Shown here: piece after piece, positions 33,363-46,602 of the stretch
Position numbering within the stretch: the first letter of the stretch is position 1
Layout: each line of letters opens with the position of its first letter
NCBI GenBank assembly: GCA_029204045.2
Contig: JAQNDB010000101.1
Location: forward strand, 78,443-142,442
Length of the DNA stretch: 64,000 bases
Reading direction: 5' to 3'
Origin: Tillandsia leiboldiana
Taxonomy: Eukaryota; Streptophyta; Magnoliopsida; Poales; Bromeliaceae
The notes under the pieces: model-generated
What the model saw: only the letters and a program-made list of their open reading frames with translations
Database searches by the model: none
Told to the model about the DNA's origin: nothing
Made by a program: the position numbers and the translations under genes

Positions 33363-36213
33363 TGTCACGCCCCGGGTGTAAACCGGAACCCGGGCCCGTC
33401 TACAGATCCGCCGTGCACGCGGTATTTCCCGCGTACACGAAGCGCCAAACCTGCTCAGATATAAGAGATAATAATAAAAGAGCAATAAAACAGAGCTGAA
33501 CTAAAAACTAATACATCACAGACGGAAGCTGGAAATAAAATACAATACATCTGTATAAATGATACATCTGTCTCTCCCAGCTCACCAAAATAAATACAAC
33601 CTGCTGACAAAAGCCAGTCCCAAATGTAAAAGTACAACCGTCTGAGGAAACCTGGGTACACCAACAGTCCAGCTAACACGCTCATCCTGCCTCGAGATCT
33701 ACCTACTCAGCCGTCCTCTCTCCTCGACACGCCGCTGAAAGCCCAGCAGCACCCGCAGAAGTCACTGCAAAACAAGGAAGAAGAAAAAGAGGAAAGAAGA
33801 ATGGGGGTGAGAACTACTAGTAAACCAGTAGCCTCCCCTAGTGGGTAAAACCTCAAACTCTGACACACCCACTAGGTCCACCAGAGGCAAAAAGGAAAGA
33901 AGAGTGGTAAGAAATGAAACCGCTGAAAAAGGGAAATCTACCACTACTATGCCTCTAAAAATACAGTCCTAGACTGGAATAACCGTATGCAACAATAACC
34001 AACCGTCCCAGATTAACCCAATCTGTACCGCCCTCATCATCGGGCAAATAAGCCGCGCCGATGTGATAGCAAAATTCCTGGTGCCGCCCTCATCATCGGG
34101 CAAATAAGCCGCGCCGATGTGATAGCAAAACTGTCCATAACTGCCAGGCCCCGGCCTCCGGAGGGGATCTCGAGGGGAGCGACCCACACGAGTAAAGCAT
34201 CACCGGGCAATAACCGCGCCGGTGTGATAAAAGCAGGATTGGATCACAGCTATAAAGCCCCAGTGGAACACAACCCTCCACTAAAAGAAAACTGATTCCC
34301 AATCAGATGCAAAAGTAACCATCCGGTCAATCGCCCAATATCCGCGATTGCCGCAATACCCCACAATCAACAACCAAGTCTCACAACCGACCTCCGGTCA
34401 ACCGCCCAATATCCGCGGTCGCCGGAATAACCCACAATCAAAATCATGTCCCACATCCGACATCTGGTCAACCGCCTACTATCCGCGGTTGCCACAAAAC
34501 CCTCTAGTCCATAATCATGCCCTATCACCGATGTCCTATAACCGACATCCGGTCAACCGCCCAATATCCGCGGTCGCCGCCAAAACCCATATTCCATAAT
34601 CCATACCCCGGCTACACTATCCCAAACCCCTGCTCAAACCCGAGCAACAAGAACCACCTGACTAACAAAAAGGAGAAAAGAAGCAAACAAGGTTTCTCCT
34701 AAGTCAAGTTCCAGCATGAAAGTGTAGCGATAAAAGATGGCCTATCTAGATGTCCAAACAAGCATGCATATGTTCTCAAGGAAAATAAAGGAAAAGATGT
34801 CCAATAGTGGTTCCACATGTGTAACAATTAATAACTCCGCATAGATATAACCATCATGCTAAAACATTATCCAACCACACATGTCTATAATCCATGATAA
34901 AGCATCACTATCCACCTATGCATGTCATAAAATCCTCAAATAGTACCAACCACTAACAAGATAATCATAAAGCCCATAATAAATAATCCAATCCACATGC
35001 AAGGTTAAGCGCTAACATTCCATCCATACCAACATGTATAAGTCCCAACCACTATCAAATATCCACAATAGTAATTTCCATAGGAAAGGCTCACAATTTT
35101 ATATCACTTAAGCATGCATGTCCAAATAAAGGGATCACTCTAATATTCCTAGTGAGCATGTCAAAATAGAGGTAAACAACAACCACCCACCTCGATCGCT
35201 AATTCCAAGTCCAAATAGTGCTCTCGCCCAAACCGATAAGTCGCCGCGATCGCTGTACAAAATTCCCAAAAGAACATACATAATTAACATACAATGCTCA
35301 CACAACATCTGTCCCAAACACAACAGTCCAATGTTTCCCTGTTTTTACCTGCTAGAAGTGCCCGGAAAATTCCAAGAAAAATACCGTCACGATCCTCGCG
35401 ACGAACCCGTCGAAACGAGTACCTGCACGCTCAAATCCGAGTTCCCTACACTGAGAAACAAATCCGACAAGGGAACCACCCCGAAATAAACTGCTCTCAA
35501 AAACTGAACCACAAGATTCTGTAAACAGGGATATTCACCTTCGGGGCAAAATTCAGAAAATTCCAAGAAAATTTGGGGATATTCCTCGTGATGTGTAGAT
35601 GCAAAACGCCTTTTGAATCACCCCAATCCGATGCCTGAGCGCGAAGATATCGCCAAAATACTGCACCGCTGTCCCAAAACTCCGCCCCAGAAAATGAGGT
35701 CACAAGATGATCCGAAAAACCCATGAAAAGCTCGGAATGGGAAAAACCAGTAAACATGGGAAACGTAGCCCTACCTGTCGTGAAGCCAACGGCGCAAGAA
35801 TCACAGAAAAAGGTGCTCGGGGTAAGCCGGGGGAGCCCTCGCACCAAAACGCGACGAAGAAGACCACAAACGAACGAGCGTCGAGCCGCGCCGTAAAAAT
35901 GCAAACCTCGGGATGCGTGCCGCCGAAAAATCCTAGAATCTGCAGATGGATCCGGCTCTGGGAGAGGAGGATATCTCCTGAAGGTTGCACAGTGAAAGGA
36001 TGAACAGGGAAAAAGATAACAGCAGCTGAACTCGGCCTATTTATAGCTGGAAGAAACAAATCCAAAAATACCCAACATGTCCCATTTTCCGGGCGCTCGG
36101 GATTTCGGGCGACTACAGTGTTGGGCCCGGCCCAACACTGTGCGCGCCCGAATCGCTCCTGGGCCTCCACGTTGCCCCGCGAACAGGCAACAGCCGAATC
36201 CCCCCGCTCTCGC
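33363..36213 (-). repeat. Array LTR-C, left part
   Basis: Interrupted after CTCGC by solo LTR Z'. Together with 39977-40792 it forms a 3667-bp LTR. Confidence 0.9.
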
Positions 36214-36263
36214 TGTCACGCCCCGGGGTCGAACTGCGACCCGGGCTCGCCAACAGATCCGCC

Positions 36264-36289
36264 GTCTGTACGGAAACTGCCGTACAGAC
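36264..36289 (-). ncRNA. Terminal hairpin of Z' LTR
   Basis: GTCTGTACGG/CCGTACAGAC, ten perfect pairs. In V the same place has CTGTGTGG/CCGTACAG with two G-U pairs, and Y and the array have different but paired arms. Confidence 0.6.
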
Positions 36290-36562
36290 GAAGCGTCTAA
36301 CCTGCAAAAGAGATCTATAGCTAACAAGTATCAGAGCTGAAAGGAATCTGAAACACTAAGCGGTGAAAAGTCCAAGTACACCAGTCCACTAGCACCCACA
36401 ACATAAGTACAAAAGTGGAAACTAAAAAGTACAAGTGACACTACACCGACACCACCGACTCGGGTAGGAGCTAGCCAGCCACGCACATACCTCGGTCAGA
36501 AAGCTCCCAACGAGCCAAACCTGGAACGGTCGCCTCAGGAACACCTGTCATCACAGCGGGTG

Positions 36563-36590
36563 TGAGATCTACTGCAACAGTCAGATCTCA
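36563..36590 (-). ncRNA. Pre-acceptor hairpin of Z' LTR
   Basis: TGAGATCT/AGATCTCA with inner ACTG/CAGT. At this position Y and V have TGAGAACTAC/GTAGTTCTCA, so both arms changed together. Flanked by conserved CCCACT and ACACCC. Confidence 0.6.
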
Positions 36591-36650
36591 GTGGGTACCA
36601 AAGCTAAACCCACGGTACACCCACTCAGTCTGCTGGAGACAAAAACACAA

Positions 36651-36697
<47 letters not shown>
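36651..36697. repeat. (AGAT)n microsatellite
   Basis: About 11-12 perfect tetranucleotide units. Confidence 0.95.
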
Positions 36698-36698
<1 letters not shown>

Positions 36699-36773
36699 CT
36701 GGAAATGAATCTATCGCTACATGTCTCACTGCAATGCTGGAAGTAAGTTCTCAGTCTCTCTCACGGGAGGCCT

Positions 36774-36851
36774 GGAAACTACGAACGTCTGCGCCCCCTA
36801 CAGCCCTTATCAAACAAGAACCGGCTGTAGGCTTAGGCGCCCATAGTTTCC
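36774..36851 (-). ncRNA. 13-nt-loop hairpin, copy 5 (Z' LTR)
   Basis: On the minus strand the loop is GTTCTTGTTTGAT (36821-36809). Three co-linear stems in plus coordinates: CCTACAGCC/GGCTGTAGG, GCGCC/GGCGC and GGAAACTA/TAGTTTCC, all perfect. None resembles the stems of the Y copies. Confidence 0.7.
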
Positions 36852-36919
36852 GCCCCCGCACTGGGACTGCTAGAACTCTACAAGACACTAGAAGGCCACC
36901 TCAATCCCTTCTAGTAACC

Positions 36920-37330
36920 ACCTGGTAACTCGGCCAGGGCATAACTATCTATCTGGTAACTCAGCCCGTGATATCTACACATCTGGTAACTCAGCCAGTG
37001 ATTTATACCCATCTGGTAACCCTGCCAGTGGTATCTACTCATCTGGTAACTCAGCCAGTGATTTATACCCATCTGGTAACTCTGCCAGTGGTACCTACTC
37101 ATCTGGTAACTCAGCCAGTGATTTATGCCCATCTGGTAACCCTGCCAGTGGTATCTACTCATCTGGTAACACAGCCAGTGATTTATACCCATCTGGTAAC
37201 TCTGCCAGTGGTACCTACTCATCTGGTAACTCAGCCAGTGGTATCTACTCATCTGGTAACTCAGCCAGTGATCTATACCCATCTGGTAACTCTGCCAGTG
37301 GTATCTACTCATCTGGTAACTCAGCCAGTG
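36920..37330 (-). repeat. 30-bp minisatellite in Z' LTR
   Basis: About 14 monomers carrying ATCTGGTAACTCAGCCAGTG. Two monomer types (ending atttataccc or gtatctactc) mostly alternate, giving a 60-bp higher-order unit. Each monomer contains a small CTGG/CCAG inverted repeat. A related minisatellite lies inside V at 59312-59871. Confidence 0.92.
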
Positions 37331-37899
37331 ACAACTCGTATACTCTAACAATGCTACTAACACTCGTGTCCAAGTCGGAAACGACAACCCTCGACTTACA
37401 CGACTGTTCCGCAATTACCTGATAGTAAGGATACGATACCTTTGCATTCGGAAGCATAAAGGGCAATCCGTAGTTCATTGGGAGAAACCAACCCACCTGC
37501 GATCCATCCGCGAAAACCGTGCGCCAAACGGAGGTCCCGATGCGATCCCGCAGCTCCACGCGGCAAAACACGCGCCGCCGGCCACGTGAGAAGCTAACAC
37601 TATGCCACAACTGCGAGACAAGAAGAGGAACCGGGATCAGCAAACCCGCGGTCGAAAACCGCGCAAACAAAGGCGAAGAAAAACCCTCCGGCGACGAAGA
37701 GCGTCGGGCGTCGCGCGGAATCCCATCGCGCATCCGCCGAGCCGCAAATAACGCGGCACAGTGCGGCCCATGGCCGTACTGCCCAAAGAAACCAAACCGG
37801 CGACGAGAAACGCCGCGCGTTGCGCGGAAAACCCATCGCGCACACACGCCGCGGCGCGTCGCCGAGTCGCAGCCTGCGCGGCCAATGCGGCGCAGCTGC

Positions 37900-38850
37900 A
37901 CGGCCCCCAAAAACCCAGCCATTCGCGCGGCGCCCAGTAAGTCCGCGCGGCACAAGGCCGCCCGCGCGGCGCCCAGCAAGTCCGCGCGGCACAAGGCCGC
38001 CCGCGCGAGGGTCTGCAGTGCCGCGCGCCCAGCGCGCGGCCCGCACACCGCGCGGGGCCCAGGAGGCCGCCCGCGCGGGGCCTGCAGCGCCGCGCGCCCA
38101 GCGCGCGGCCTGCACACCGCGCGGGGCCCAAGGGGCCGCCCGCGCGGGGCTGCAGTGCCGCGCGCCCAGCGCGCGGCCTGCACACCGCGCGGGGGCGCGC
38201 CCAGCGTGCGGCCTGCACACCGCGCGGGGCCCAGGGGGCCGCCCGCGCGGGGCCTGCAGCGCCGCGCGCCCAGCGCGCGGCCTGCACACCGCGCGGGGCC
38301 CAGGGGGCCGCCCGCGCGGGGCCTGCAGCGCCGCGCGCCCAGCGCGCGGCCTGCACACCGCGCGGGGCCCAGGGGGCCGCCCGCGCGGGGCCTGCAGTGC
38401 CGCGCGACCAGCGCGCGGCCTGCACACCGCGCGGGGCCCAGGGGGCCGCCCGCGCGGGGCCTGCAGCGCCGCGCGACCAGCGCGCGGCCTGCACACCGCG
38501 CGGGGCCCAGGGGGCCGCCCGCGCGGGGCCTGCAGCGCCGCGCGCCCAGCGCGCGGCCTGCACACCGCGCGGGGCCCAGGGGCCGCCCGCGCGGGCTTGC
38601 AGTGCCGCGCGCCCAGCGCGCGGCCTGCACACCGCGCGGGGCCCAGGGGGCCGCCCGCGCGGGGCCTGCAGTGCCGCGCGCCCAGCGCGCGGCCTGCAGT
38701 GCCGCGCGGCCCCGAGGGCACCCGCGCGGCCCGCCTGCAGTGCCGCGCGCCCAGCGCGCGGCCTGCAGTGCCGCGCGGCCCCGAGGGCACCCGCGCGGCC
38801 TGCCTGCAGTGCCGCGCGCCCAGCGCGTGGCCTGCAGTGCACCACGGCAG
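37900..38850. repeat. GC-rich 69-bp tandem repeat in Z' LTR
   Basis: Core period 69 bp (CTGCACACC at 38351, 38420, 38489), about eight units with shorter variants on both sides. Extremely CpG-rich; stops are rare in all frames, which explains open frames of about 500 codons on both strands. Confidence 0.9.
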
Positions 38851-39288
38851 CAGGCCGCATGCCGCGCGGCCTGCTGCACGGCCAGGGTGGACCGGCGCCC
38901 TGCTGCTCAGATTTTGGCAGCAGGGCGCAAGCTGCGCGCGTCGCTCCAACGCGGCCGCGCAGCGATGGCCCCACAGCCTCGCGCCGCCCACCACCGCGCG
39001 CGCGTGGCACGCCAAGCACCACCAACCCGCACACAACACTCCCAAGCAGCAAAGGAGGAAAGAAAATAAAAGAGAGGAGAGGAGAGAAGCAAAAACCACA
39101 ATCAAAAATAAAACCAACCTCCACGAGGCTCGCCGACCTCGCTCGGCTTCACGCCCTCGCTCGGGGAAGAAAAGCTCAAGTACCCTCTCCAATTCCTCCT
39201 TCTTCTTCTTCCTTCTTCCCTTTTCCTTTCTTTTCCTTTTCTTTCTTTCTTTCTCTTTTTCCCTTGCTACAGAGGTGGAGGGGAGGGG

Positions 39289-39296
39289 TTTATAAA
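39289..39296 (-). promoter_or_regulatory. TATA box of Z' LTR
   Basis: TTTATAAA, downstream on the minus strand of the 160-bp repeats and upstream of a purine-rich stretch. Confidence 0.55.
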
Positions 39297-39344
39297 GCAG
39301 AAGCTTTAAATAAATTAATTAACTTAATTAATTTAATTCCAAAA

Positions 39345-39780
39345 ACCCAACTCCAACTCACTTTTTGCCCTCGGGCCCTCCGCCGCTGCCCGGAACCTCC
39401 CGAGCTCCGCTGTAAACTGAAAATACACGCGCTCACAGCTTTTTCTCTTCAAAAAGCTCAACCGTTGAGTCGGGGTGCTCAAATCAAATACCGGCTCCAA
39501 AATTGCCAGTTCCGACTCACTTTTTTGCCTCCGGGTCTTCCGCGTCAGTCCGGAACCTCCCGAACCTCGCTGTAAATCAAAAGTACGCGTGTCCACAGCT
39601 TTTTCTCCTCAAAAAGCTCATCCGTTGAGTCGGGGTACTCAAATCAAATACCGGCTCCAAAATTGCCAGTTCCGACTCACTTTCCGCCTCCGGATCCTCC
39701 GCGTCAGTCCGGAACCTCCCGAACCTCGCTGTAAACAGAAAATACACCTGCTCCAAGTGTTTCCCAATTTTTTTGCAACC
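39345..39780 (-). repeat. 160-bp direct repeats in Z' U3
   Basis: Nearly three units; CGCTGTAAA recurs at about 39409, 39569 and 39728. They lie just upstream of the TATA box on the minus strand, where enhancer repeats are expected. Confidence 0.8.
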
Positions 39781-39971
39781 CATAGCGGTGTCGGCGCTTC
39801 CCGAACCAGTCACCTAACGCGTACAAAGCCCGAAACAAGCAGAGGCTTCCGCGGGGATCCAAATCAACCCGAACTCCTCTGTAAACACAAATGGGACACA
39901 TCCAAGGCAAACTCCTCCGCACCACACCCTCCTGCAAGGTCGGTGCGTCATCCAAATCCCGGTGTTCTACA

Positions 39972-40792
39972 CTCGCCCCGCCGCGTGGCCCACGCAGAAG
40001 GTCGACACGTGGCGGCCCACGCGCGGGAACCGCGCGTCAACGCGCCCACGTGCGCCTGCGCCCCCTGCCAGGCGCGAATCCCGAGGCACCCCGGTTCACC
40101 TCCGTGGACCCAGCCTTCGTGAGCCCACCATCCGCAAGACGCCACGTGTCCAGACCGGTCCATGCACCGCATCCGCCTGCTCCGTGGTCCAAGTCCACTG
40201 CACCGACCAATCCAGTAATGCCACGTGTCCAACCCCTGGTGCACGACGGCCCGTGGACCGCGCGCCTGCCCGTGCACCCGCGCGCCTGCCCGCGCGCTGC
40301 CCGCGCCCGCGCGCTGCCCGCGGCCGCTCCGCCGCCTGCCCGAGCCCGTCCGCCGTGCTCCGCCGCTGCCCGCCGCCACCGCCGCTGCCCGCCGCCACCG
40401 CCGCTGCCCGCCGCCGGCCGGAGTTACTGTTACGGCATGAACAGTACCCGATGCTCAAAAATAACAAGTGGGTAGTCCGTTTTGACCGTTTTCACGCGCT
40501 GAATCCGAATTTGATGTCCATTTTGCCAAATTCCAACTCCAAAATTTGCCGAAGGCATCCGGAAAGGTGTTCCTTGGTCCAAACTTCGCGCTGAGTCCAT
40601 TTTTAATATCCGCTTCACGCGAAACCACTTCTAAGGATCCGACGGAGTCCACTGATCACCCACGTGATCCATTTAAGCCCGAAGTCCGCCACTTGTGTCC
40701 AATTGGTGCACAAACACCTCCGACACACAAAACAGGCTCCCAGAAGCCACCAATGACTCCACCACAGCTCTGCAGAGATCCAGGTCATCACA
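39972..40792 (-). repeat. Array LTR-C, right part
   Basis: Begins with the duplicated CTCGC and continues the LTR to its CATCACA terminus before the purine tract of unit 3. Contains a small duplication of the cgccgctgccc block relative to LTR-B (near 40372-40412). Confidence 0.9.
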
Positions 40793-42951
40793 TCCTCCCC
40801 CACTAAAAGGAAGTTTCGTCCTCGAAACTAAAATCAATCCTCAACCCGGAACCTCAACCAAATAGAGGGGGTAAATATCCAATCATCCACCACTCAAGCT
40901 CCCAAGGCTGTCTATTACCTCCTCCAGAGACGCGATACAACCCTCGGGTCTCTAACCAGAACAAAATAGGGGCGGACATTCTAGAAAAACCGCACCACCT
41001 CATCCAAGTACAGCTGGGCTAACCGCTCGAGCTACCAAGTAGTCTGCATCGGTACAAGCATCCGCTCCTCCCAGGGCCACGATAATCCAACCACAAGTCC
41101 ATGGACACAAAAGCTTGATCCCAATACCTCTGTTCTCCCAAGGTATCCAAGATAAGTCCCCCAACTGATCACGTAGACTCTGATCTCTAATCTTTAAACC
41201 GTCGGGGTGTAGAAGCAATTCCCCAACTCTCCGGCATCAACACACAGCCATATGCAGTCGAAAAAAACCAGATTGCAAATCCACCATTGGGAAGACCCGG
41301 GACCCTTACAGCTAGTAAATCAATTCCTCCATGCTCGACAAGGGTGCTAGCTCCAGATGGTCACTTCATCAAATTCCCGGGGATCCACACAAAGCCGAAG
41401 TGAACCAACATCCACAACTCGAATAGCACCGGCGCCCCTAAAGGCGACACACTTGGCTTGACAAAATTTCCAAAACCTCGAATCCTGGAGTTGTGTCCTC
41501 AACTCCCAAACTAGTGACATACAAGACCACTCCGATAGGAGAACAGCCGGGAACTCGCAACCAAAGGGGGGTATCCCCGAGTCCCAGCGTCGCCGTAGGT
41601 CCCTCAACCACACCAGCCAAAAGGCTACTCATCCACTGCGGAACATCCGCCTCGCTCACGAAGTCATAACCATAGAGGCGAAGATAACCTTCAAGCAACC
41701 CATGTACAACAACACCTCCGGGCCTGGCTCCCCAAGAAAACTGTCCTCGCGGCATAATCAACCGCCGCGAAAGAAAACTGAACCCGCCAGCCCAACAAGT
41801 ACCACCACACCGACCGCCGTAACATATGTGCTCCGACAGTCTCAGAAATCCACTATCCTGGAAAAAGAAATCAGGAATGCCTCCACCGACTGATCTGTCC
41901 TCCATCACCCGGCGCCAAGCGCCTCAATCAGAACTCGCCTCAGGCGGTAGATCCCAATCCAAAGGAACCACAATACCACGCTCCACACCCGGCGCCTACT
42001 CCAATGAGGCGTCCCTAATCCGTACTGGAAGGACCCAATGAGTTAAAAGGTATCCTGGCGCAATCCACTCTCAGACACTCATATCCTATGCGCCCCGTCC
42101 CTCTACACATGGAGCGTGCAGTTCAGCAACTGCGTTAACTCTTGACGCAAAAGGCTTCCAAGCACTCTCTATCCCCCACCGAACAAGACCCTGTCTCCAA
42201 AGACTCCATACTCAATCCCACCAATCGGGGTGACTCATCCGCCAAAACTGGCTCACTTGAACAAAGCAATCCCACAGCTTACCCGCTGTCAACTGTCCAC
42301 CCTACCTCGGTGCCCCAACACTAAACGTCGGCACGGAGGGGGCTACTCGCTACTCCGACAACTGTGTCACTCATCCGACAACTGTGCCACTGCGCTGATC
42401 CGACAACTGTGCCACTGCGCTGATCCGACAACTGTGCCACTGCGCTGATCCGACAACTGCGTCACTGCGCTGATCCGACAACTGTGTCACTCATCCGACA
42501 ACTGTGTCACCGCTCCGCTGATCTGCCTCCAACACACCTACCCTTCGGGTCCGGAGCTCTCAGACTCAAATCTGGGTATCCGGCCCGAAACAACCAGCTC
42601 AGACCCAACTGCCGCACCAAGGTGCACCCGGGTTAGGGCCCAACGTCGGGGAGACACCGCTCCCACGACAAAACCGCAAATCAGCACACCCCAAACACTC
42701 GACCCAATCTAGCGAAAGTCAAAGACATCCCTCTATTTTTATAACTTTATGTTGTCTGCAGCCAACATAACTGTCCCACAAAAATAGGATATGTCGATCC
42801 CTCTTCACTCACAGGAAGAGTCAAACAAATAAATCACCGACTTTCGCAAAGTGTCGCGTCTCTCACGCACTAACATCCTAGGGTCCGCCGAAAAGCCTAG
42901 GGTTTCCTAAGTCCCAAATGACCTATCCCTAAGCTCTGATACCACCTAATC
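40793..42951 (-). other. Array internal region 3 (2159 bp, non-coding)
   Basis: Same length and layout as regions 1 and 2, with an intact primer site (42944-42933). No coding capacity. Confidence 0.9.
42724..42795 (-). ncRNA. Leader stem-loop of array element, copy 3
   Basis: 72 nt as in the other two units; inner stem and loop identical. Confidence 0.6.
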
Positions 42952-45900
42952 TGTCACGCCCCGGGTGTAAACCGGAACCCGGGCCCGTCTACAGATCCGC
43001 CGTGCACGCGGTATTTCCCGCGTACACGAAGCGCCAAACCTGCTCAGATATAAGAGATAATAATAAAAGAGCAATAAAACAGAGCTGAACTAAAAACTAA
43101 TACATCTCAGACTGAAGCTGGAAATAAAATACAATACATCTGTATAAATGATACATCTGTCTCTCCCAGCTCACCAAAATAAATACAACCTGCTGGCAAA
43201 AGCCAGTCCCAAATGTAAAAGTACAACCGTCTGAGAAAACCTGGGTACACCAACAGTCCAGCTAACACGCTCATCCTGCCTCGAGATCTACCTACTCAGC
43301 CGTCCTCTCTCCTCGACACGCCGCTGAAAGCCCAGCAGCACCCGCAGAAGTCACTGCAAAACAAGGAAGAAGAAAAAGAGGAAAGAAGAATGGGGGTGAG
43401 AACTACTAGTAAACCAGTAGCCTCCCCTAGTGGGTAAAACCTCAAACTCTGACACACCCACTAGGTCCACCAGAGGCAAAAAGGAAAGAAGAGTGGTAAG
43501 AAATGAAACCGCTGAAAAAGGGAAATCTACCACTACTATGCCTCTAAAAATACAGTCCTAGACTGGAATAACCGTATGCAACAATAACCAACCGTCCCAG
43601 ATTAACCCAATCTGTACCGCCCTCATCATCGGGCAAATAAGCCGCGCCGATGTGATAGCAAAATTCCTGGTGCCGCCCTCATCATCGGGCAAATAAGCCG
43701 CGCCGATGTGATAGCAAAACTGTCCATAACTGCCAGGCCCCGGCCTCCGGAGGGGATCTCGAGGGGAGCGACCCACACGAGTAAAGCATCACCGGGCAAT
43801 AACCTCGCCGGTGTGATAAAAGCAGGATTGGATCACAGCTATAAAGCCCCAGTGGAACACAACCCTCCACTAAAAGAAAACTGATTCCCAATCAGATGCA
43901 AAAGTAACCATCCGGTCAATCGCCCAATATCCGCGATTGCCGCAATACCCCACAATCAACAACCAAGTCTCACAACCGACCTCCGGTCAACCGCCCAATA
44001 TCCGCGGTCGCCGGAATAACCCACAATCACAATCATGTCCCACATCCGACATCTGGTCAACCGCCTACTATCCGCGCTTGCCACAAAACCCTCTAGTCCA
44101 TAATCATGCCCTATCACCGATGTCCTATAACCGACATCCGGTCAACCGCCCAATATCCGCGGTCGCCGCCAAAACCCATATTCCATAATCCATACCCCGG
44201 CTACACTATCCCAAACCCCTGCTCAAACCCGAGCAACAAGAACCACCTGACTAACAAAAAGGAGAAAAGAAGCAAACAAGGTTTCTCCTAAGTCAAGTTC
44301 CAGCATGAAAGTGTAGCGATAAAAGATGGCCTATCTAGATGTCCAAACAAGCATGCATATGTTCTCAAGGAAAATAAAGGAAAAGGTGTCCAATAGTGGT
44401 TCCACATGTGTAACAATTAATAACTCCGCATAGATATAACCATCATGCTAAAACATTATCCAACCACACTTGTCTATAATCCATGATAAAGCATCACTAT
44501 CCACCTATGCATGTCATAAAATCCTCAAATAGTACCAACCACTAACAAGATAATCATAAAGCCCATAATAAATAATCCAATCCACATGCAAGGTTAAGCG
44601 CTAACATTCCATCCATACCAACATGTATAAGTCCCAACCACTATCAAATATCCACAATAGTAATTTCCATAGGAAAGGCTCACAATTTTATATCACTTAA
44701 GCATGCATGTCCAAATAAAGGGATAACTCTAATATTCCTAGTGAGCATGTCAAAATAGAGGTAAACAACAACCACCCACCTCGATCGCTAATTCCAAGTC
44801 CAAATAGTGCTCTCGCCCAAACCGATAAGTCGCCGCGATCGCTGTACAAAATTCCCAAAAGAACATACATAATTAACATACAATGCTCACACAACATCTG
44901 TCCCAAACACAACAGTCCAATGTTTCCTTGTTTTTACCTGCTAGAAGTGCCCGGAAAATTCCAAGAAAAATACCGTCACGATCCTCGCGACGAACCCGTC
45001 GAAACGAGTACCTGCACGCTCAAATCCGAGTTCCCTACACTGAGAAACAAATCCGACAAGGGAACCACCCCGAAATAAACTGCTCTCAAAAACTGAACCA
45101 CAAGATTCTGTAAACAGGGATATTCACCTTCGGGGCAAAATTCAGAAAATTCCAAGAAAATTTGGGGATATTCCTCGTGATGTGTAGATGCAAAACGCCT
45201 TTTGAATCACCCCAATCCGATGCCTGTGCGCGAAGATATCGCCAAAATACTGCACCGCTGTCCCAAAACTCCGCCCCAGAAAATGAGGTCACAAGATGAT
45301 CCGAAAAACCCATGAAAAGCTCGGAATGGGAAAAACCAGTAAACATGGGAAACGTAGCCCTACCTGTCGTGAAGCCAACGGCGCAAGAATCACAGAAAAA
45401 GGTGCTCGGGGTAAGCCGGGGGAGTCCTCGCACCAAAACGCGACGAAGAAGACCACAAACGAACGAGCGTCGTGCCACGCCGTAAAAATGCAAACCTCGG
45501 GATGCGTGCTGCCGAAAAATCCTAGAATCTGCAGATGGATCCGGCTCTGGGAGAGGAGGATATCTCCTGAAGGTTGCACAGTGAAAGGATGAACAGGGAA
45601 AAAGATAACAGCAGCTGAACTCGGCCTATTTATAGCTGGAAGAAACAAATCCAAAAATACCCAACATGTCCCATTTTCCGAGCGCTCGGGATTTCAGGCG
45701 GCTACAGTGTTGGGCCCGGCCCAACACTGTGCGCGCCCGAATCGCTCCTGGGCCTCCACGTTGCCCCGCGAACAGGCAACAGCCGAATCCCCCCGCTCAC
45801 GCCCCGCCGCGTGGCCCACGCAGAAGGTCGACACGTGGCGGCCCACGCGCGGGAACCGCGCGTCAACGCGCCCACGTGCGCCTGCGCCCGCCGCCTGCGC

Positions 45901-46602
45901 CCCCTGCCAGGCGCGAATCCCGAGGCACCCCGGTTCACCTCCGTGGACCCAGCCTTCGTGAGCCCACCAACCGCAAGACGCCACGTGTCCAGACCGGTCC
46001 ATGCACCGCGCCCACCTGCTCCGTGGTCCAAGTCCACTGCACCGACCAATCCAGTAATGCCACGCTGTCCAACCCCTGGTGCACGACGGCCCGTGGACCG
46101 CGCGCCTGCCCGTGCACCCGCGCGCCTGCCCGCGCCCGCGCGCTGCCCGCGGCCGCTCCGCTGCCTGCCCGAGCCCGTCCGCCGTGCTCCGCCGCTGCCC
46201 GCCGCCGCCGCCGCTGCCCGCCACCGGCCGGAGTTACTGTTCCGGCATGAACAGTACCCGATGCTCAAAAATAACAAGTAGGTAGTCCGTTTTGACCGTT
46301 TTCACACGTTGAATCCGAATTTGATGTCCATTTTGCCAAATTCCAACTCCAAAATTTGCCGAAGGCATCCGGAAAGGTGTTCCTTGGTCCAAACTTCGCG
46401 CTGAGTCCATTTTTAATATCAGCTTCGCGCGAAACCACTTCTAAGGATCCGACGGAGTCCACTGATCACCCACGTGATCCATTTAAGCCCGAAGTCCGCC
46501 ACTTGTGTCCAATTGGTGCACAAACACCTCCGACACACAAAACAGGCTCCCAGAAGCCACCAATGACTCCACCACAGCTCTGCAGAGATCCAGGTCATCA
46601 CA
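42952..46602 (-). repeat. Array LTR-D (3651 bp)
   Basis: Rightmost LTR, ending CATCACA directly against the second ATAAG. It carries its own small changes, including a shortened GC-rich block near 46110-46210 and the broken G-box at 46061. Confidence 0.92.

Larger units (their letters stand above)
36214..39971 (-). mobile_element. Solo LTR Z' (3758 bp) inside array LTR-C
   Basis: Has TG/CA ends (TGTCACGCCCCGG and GTGTTCTACA) and a perfect 5-bp duplication CTCGC (36209-36213, 39972-39976), with no internal region, so it is a solo LTR left by LTR recombination. Read on the minus strand: 160-bp repeats, TATA box, GC-rich 69-bp repeats, 30-bp minisatellite, 13-nt-loop hairpin, AGAT run, and the paired terminal hairpins. 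Its last 100 bp resemble the V LTR end. The long open frames through it are composition artefacts. Confidence 0.92.
22107..46602 (-). mobile_element. Tandem array of a non-autonomous LTR element: 4 LTRs, 3 internal regions
   Basis: Order in plus coordinates: LTR-A, internal 1, LTR-B, internal 2, LTR-C (with solo LTR Z'), internal 3, LTR-D. Neighbouring units share LTRs. ATAAG precedes LTR-A (22102-22106) and follows LTR-D (46603-46607), and the empty site is seen intact in the X 3' LTR near 53370. All internal regions are 2159 bp, have primer site and purine tract, and carry no gag or pol. The copies look about 99% identical. The family is non-autonomous and recent. Confidence 0.92.

Noticed and set aside
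37305..39575. Open frames of about 390-530 codons on both strands, rich in Arg, Pro, Gly and Ala
   Set aside because: They overlap in several frames and lie in the CpG-rich 69-bp repeat of a solo LTR, where stop codons are rare by composition. No domain is recognisable.
22107..46602. Assembly duplication as the source of the tandem array
   Set aside because: Units differ by private substitutions, an indel-scarred LTR-A, a solo LTR only in LTR-C, and a broken primer site only in unit 2. Copy number should still be confirmed by long reads.
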